Assembly: GCF_011040385.1 (NCBI RefSeq)
Contig: NZ_JAAIKB010000002.1
Location: forward strand, 704,764 to 768,763
Reading direction: 5' to 3'
Source of the DNA: Falsiroseomonas algicola
GTDB taxonomy: Bacteria; Pseudomonadota; Alphaproteobacteria; Acetobacterales; Acetobacteraceae
DNA: 64,000 bases
The notes under the pieces were generated by a model. It was not told the DNA's origin, searched no databases, and saw only the letters and a list, made by a program, of their open reading frames with translations. Of the stretch, positions 61,838 to 64,000 are shown in pieces. The position numbers were made by a program, and so were the translations under genes. Position 1 is the stretch's first letter, and every line of letters starts with the position of its first letter.

Positions 61838-63379
61838 GTGAACGAGACAAGCAGGCCGGCGCCTCCGGCCGAGGCCCCGCTGACGGAGGCCCGGCCGCCC
61901 GTGCCGCCGGCGCAGTTGCGGATCGTGCTGGCGGGTGCGCTGCTGGCCATGCTGCTGGCGGCGCTGGACCAGAACATCGTCAATACCGCGCTGCCGCGCA
62001 TGGCCGCGGACCTCGGCGGGATGGCGCATCTGTCCTGGGTGGTCACGGCCTTCATGCTGACCTCCACCACGACGACGCCGCTCTACGGCAAGATGTCGGA
62101 CCTCTATGGCAGGCGGGCGCTGTTCTTCATCGCGATCTTCCTGTTCCTGGGCGGATCGATCATGTCCGGCGCTTCGCAATCCATGGGGCAGCTGATCGGC
62201 TTCCGCGCGCTGCAGGGGCTGGGGGCCGGCGGGCTGATGGTGCTGGCGCAGGCGATGGTGGCGGATGTCGTGCCGCCGCGGCAGCGGCCGCGCTACCAGG
62301 GACTGTTCAGCGGCACCTTCGGCCTGGCGAGCGTCGCCGGCCCGCTGGTCGGCGGCTTCATCACCCAGACGCTGTCCTGGCGCTGGGTCTTCTACGTCAA
62401 CGTCCCGATCGGCGTGCTGGCGCTGGTGATGCTGGCGATCGGGTTGCGGAAGAAGGCGCCGGGCGTGGCGCGGCCGGTGGATCACCTCGGCGCGCTTCTG
62501 CTGGCGGCCGCCACGGCGATGCTGCTGCTGCTGCTGGCCTGGGGCGGCACGGAGTTCCCCTGGGCGTCCTGGCAGACCGCCGCCATGGCGGGCGGGACGG
62601 TCGGCCTGGCGGGCCTGTTCCTGTGGCGGGAGGCGGTGGCGCCGGAGCCTCTGATCCGCCTGCCCCTGTTCCGCAACCCCGTCTTCGCGCGCGGCGTGGC
62701 GGTGGGCGGCATGATGGTCTTCGCCATGATGGGATCGACGGTGTTCCTGCCGCTCTATTTCCAGCTGGTGCTGGGCATGGCGCCGGCGGAGGCGGGGGCG
62801 ATGCTGGTGCCGCAGGTCGGCGGCATGCTGCTGACCTCCATCCTGGGCGGGCGGATCGTAGCGAAGGTCGGCCGGACCAAGCCCTTCCTGCTGCTGGCGC
62901 TGGGGCTGGAGGCGGCGGCGCTGGCCTCGCTCGGGCTGTTTGCCTGGCTGGCGGCGCCGGCCTGGGTGTTCCTGATTTCCCTGCTGACGCTGGGGCTCGG
63001 CATGGGCATGGGCATGCCGAACCTGACCACGGCAGTGCAGAATGCGGTGGACCATCGGGAGGTGGGGGCGGCGACGGGGACCATGGCCTTCCTGCGGTCG
63101 CTCGGCGGTGCGCTCGGCGTCGCGACATCGGGCACCATCATGGCGCATAGCCTGGCGATCACGGCGGCGGGGCAGGGGAAGAGCCTGGCGCAGCTGACGC
63201 AGCAGGCGGCGCAGGCCGTGACGGCGGCGGAGGCGGGGGCAATGGCGCTGGCCTATCGCACGGCGCTGACGGGCTGCTTCGCGCTGAGCGGGGTGGTGAT
63301 GACGGCGGCGTTGCTGATCACGCTGGGACTGCCGGAGCGGACGCTGCGCAACCGGGTGGATGACGAGGTGCGGGGGTAG
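61838..63379 (+). CDS. MFS drug-efflux transporter, DHA2/EmrB type
   Basis: A 513-residue major-facilitator protein with about 14 membrane helices. The DHA2 features are LDQNIVNTALPRMAADL in helix 1, the loop 2-3 motif GKMSDLYGRRALFF, and GLFSGTFGLASVAGPLVGG (motif C, antiporter type). It should export drugs, dyes or other hydrophobic compounds by proton antiport. The GTG at 61838 has AAAGGA at good spacing; an in-frame ATG at 61811 lacks a ribosome site. No EmrA-type membrane-fusion gene or TetR regulator is adjacent. Confidence 0.9.
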   Translation: MNETSRPAPPAEAPLTEARPPVPPAQLRIVLAGALLAMLLAALDQNIVNTALPRMAADLGGMAHLSWVVTAFMLTSTTTTPLYGKMSDLYGRRALFFIAIFLFLGGSIMSGASQSMGQLIGFRALQGLGAGGLMVLAQAMVADVVPPRQRPRYQGLFSGTFGLASVAGPLVGGFITQTLSWRWVFYVNVPIGVLALVMLAIGLRKKAPGVARPVDHLGALLLAAATAMLLLLLAWGGTEFPWASWQTAAMAGGTVGLAGLFLWREAVAPEPLIRLPLFRNPVFARGVAVGGMMVFAMMGSTVFLPLYFQLVLGMAPAEAGAMLVPQVGGMLLTSILGGRIVAKVGRTKPFLLLALGLEAAALASLGLFAWLAAPAWVFLISLLTLGLGMGMGMPNLTTAVQNAVDHREVGAATGTMAFLRSLGGALGVATSGTIMAHSLAITAAGQGKSLAQLTQQAAQAVTAAEAGAMALAYRTALTGCFALSGVVMTAALLITLGLPERTLRNRVDDEVRG

Positions 63380-63437
63380 GCGGAACGCCGGGCGGCGGGC
63401 GCCGTTGGGGCTGCTCCAACGGGCAGGGTCAGCGGCC

Positions 63438-63926
63438 ATGAGCATCTTCGGCGACATCGTCTCCCGCGTGTTCCGCGGCAGCACCCTCGGCCCGAAGCCG
63501 GCGGAGGCGCGGCCGGCCAGCGAACAGGGCAGCATGCCGGCGGCGGAACCGGCGCATGAGGCACGCTCCGCGCCATCGCCCGCTGCCATGCCGGGGACGG
63601 CAGGGATGCCGGGCGCCGCGATGCCGACGCCGCCCATGCCGGGTGGCGGGGCGCCGGGCGCGGGAGCGCCGGTCGATGTGGAGGCGGTGCTGACGGGGCT
63701 GGAGGCGCAGGCCGGGCAGACGCTGAACTGGCGGAGCTCCATCGTGGACCTGATGAAGCTGCTCGACATCGACAGCAGCCTGACCTCGCGGAAGGAGCTG
63801 GCGCGGGAACTCGGCTATGGCGGCGCGCTGGATGGCAGCGCGGAGATAAACATCTGGCTGCACCGCGCGGTGATGCGGCAGCTTGCGGAGAATGGCGGCC
63901 GGGTGCCGGACAGCCTGCGGGACTGA
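63438..63926 (+). CDS. DUF3597 domain protein
   Basis: A 162-residue protein. After SIFGDIVSRVF and a Pro/Ala/Gly-rich linker (about 15-78), the C-terminal DUF3597 domain is clear: VDVEAVLTGLEAQAGQTLNW, SSIVDLMKLLDIDSS, ARELGYGG and INIWLHRAVMRQLAENGG. The family is widespread in Proteobacteria and small and helical; some members were named LysM-associated, but no function is established. It starts 58 bases after the MFS gene. Confidence 0.88.
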   Translation: MSIFGDIVSRVFRGSTLGPKPAEARPASEQGSMPAAEPAHEARSAPSPAAMPGTAGMPGAAMPTPPMPGGGAPGAGAPVDVEAVLTGLEAQAGQTLNWRSSIVDLMKLLDIDSSLTSRKELARELGYGGALDGSAEINIWLHRAVMRQLAENGGRVPDSLRD

Positions 63927-63942
63927 GCGACTGTGTTGGTCG

Positions 63943-64000
63943 TCAAGCGGGTTTTGCGTCCCATGGCTTTCCGGTTCGGATGATGGCGTTGAGGATGGTG
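63943..64000 (-). mobile_element. C-terminal end of an IS110-family transposase (cut by window edge)
   Basis: On the minus strand the frame open through the right edge reads TILNAIIRTGKPWDAKPA and then stops (63943-63945). This matches the end of IS110-family transposases, which commonly finish with an LNAxxRxGxPW-like segment. Only 18 codons are inside the window, so the call rests on a short motif. It lies 16 bases after the DUF3597 gene, so one end of the insertion sequence should fall in or near this gap. Confidence 0.6.

Overview
The window is about 70% G+C, densely coded and mostly of one codon style. It looks like a chromosomal stretch of a metabolically versatile alphaproteobacterium, most likely an Acetobacteraceae of the Roseomonas type. 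That placement is an inference from the G+C content, nine Bug/TctC-type solute receptors, PhoX-type phosphatases, a DUF3597 protein and many amidase, aminotransferase and hydrolase genes. No rRNA, tRNA or CRISPR array is visible, and no gene-free gap exceeds 300 bases. The only mobile DNA seen is the tail of an IS110-type transposase at the right edge.

Layout. 1-4774: partial MalY/PatB-like aminotransferase, Tat-exported PhoX phosphatase (minus), then a coupled Ldh2-type dehydrogenase and metallo-beta-lactamase-fold hydrolase. 4767-11897 (minus): a tripartite tricarboxylate transporter operon with receptor, fused TctA-TctB permease, PrpF/GalD-type tautomerase, Ldh2-type dehydrogenase, second receptor and uronate-dehydrogenase-like oxidoreductase. 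12085-14791: receptor, class II aldolase and an OxyR-like LysR regulator. 14855-23108: a module with a GntR/HutC regulator, cysteine hydrolase, receptor, PuuE-type deacetylase, CoA-transferase, CitE-like lyase, AtzG/GatC-like small protein, amidase and receptor. Two TTGT-N4-ACAA sites lie in its two divergent intergenic regions. 23192-29252: DEAD-box helicase, a lone receptor, then amidase-receptor-SMP-30 (minus).

29355-34400: a class IV transaminase resembling (R)-amine transaminases, followed by a spermidine/putrescine-type ABC importer. 34490-40584: a Dpp/Opp-type ABC importer with a fused permease-ATPase, then a creatininase-family protein. 40645-43340 (minus): a GGT-like Ntn hydrolase and a 2-hydroxyacid dehydrogenase. 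43417-47594: HerA-like ATPase, a receiver plus histidine-kinase-like protein, and IlvE. 47699-54455: copper amine oxidase, phosphatase-like protein, receptor, two hotdog thioesterases, FkbM methyltransferase and class III aminotransferase. 54605-60478: a BisC/DMSO-reductase-like molybdoenzyme coupled to a degenerate DUF839 protein, then a second intact PhoX. 60676-64000: receptor, DHA2-type MFS pump, DUF3597 protein and the IS110 tail.

Taken together the region reads as a scavenging archive. It has uptake systems for organic acids, peptides and polyamines beside amidases, transaminases and an amine oxidase that release nitrogen, CoA-transferase/lyase steps that could feed carbon into central metabolism, and secreted phosphatases for phosphorus. 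The strongest candidate for an undescribed system is the operator-linked amide/ureide module at 14855-23108. Other notable points are family members that lack expected active-site residues (OxyR-like, DUF839, GGT-like, creatininase, histidine kinase, histidine phosphatase) and gene fusions in two transporters.
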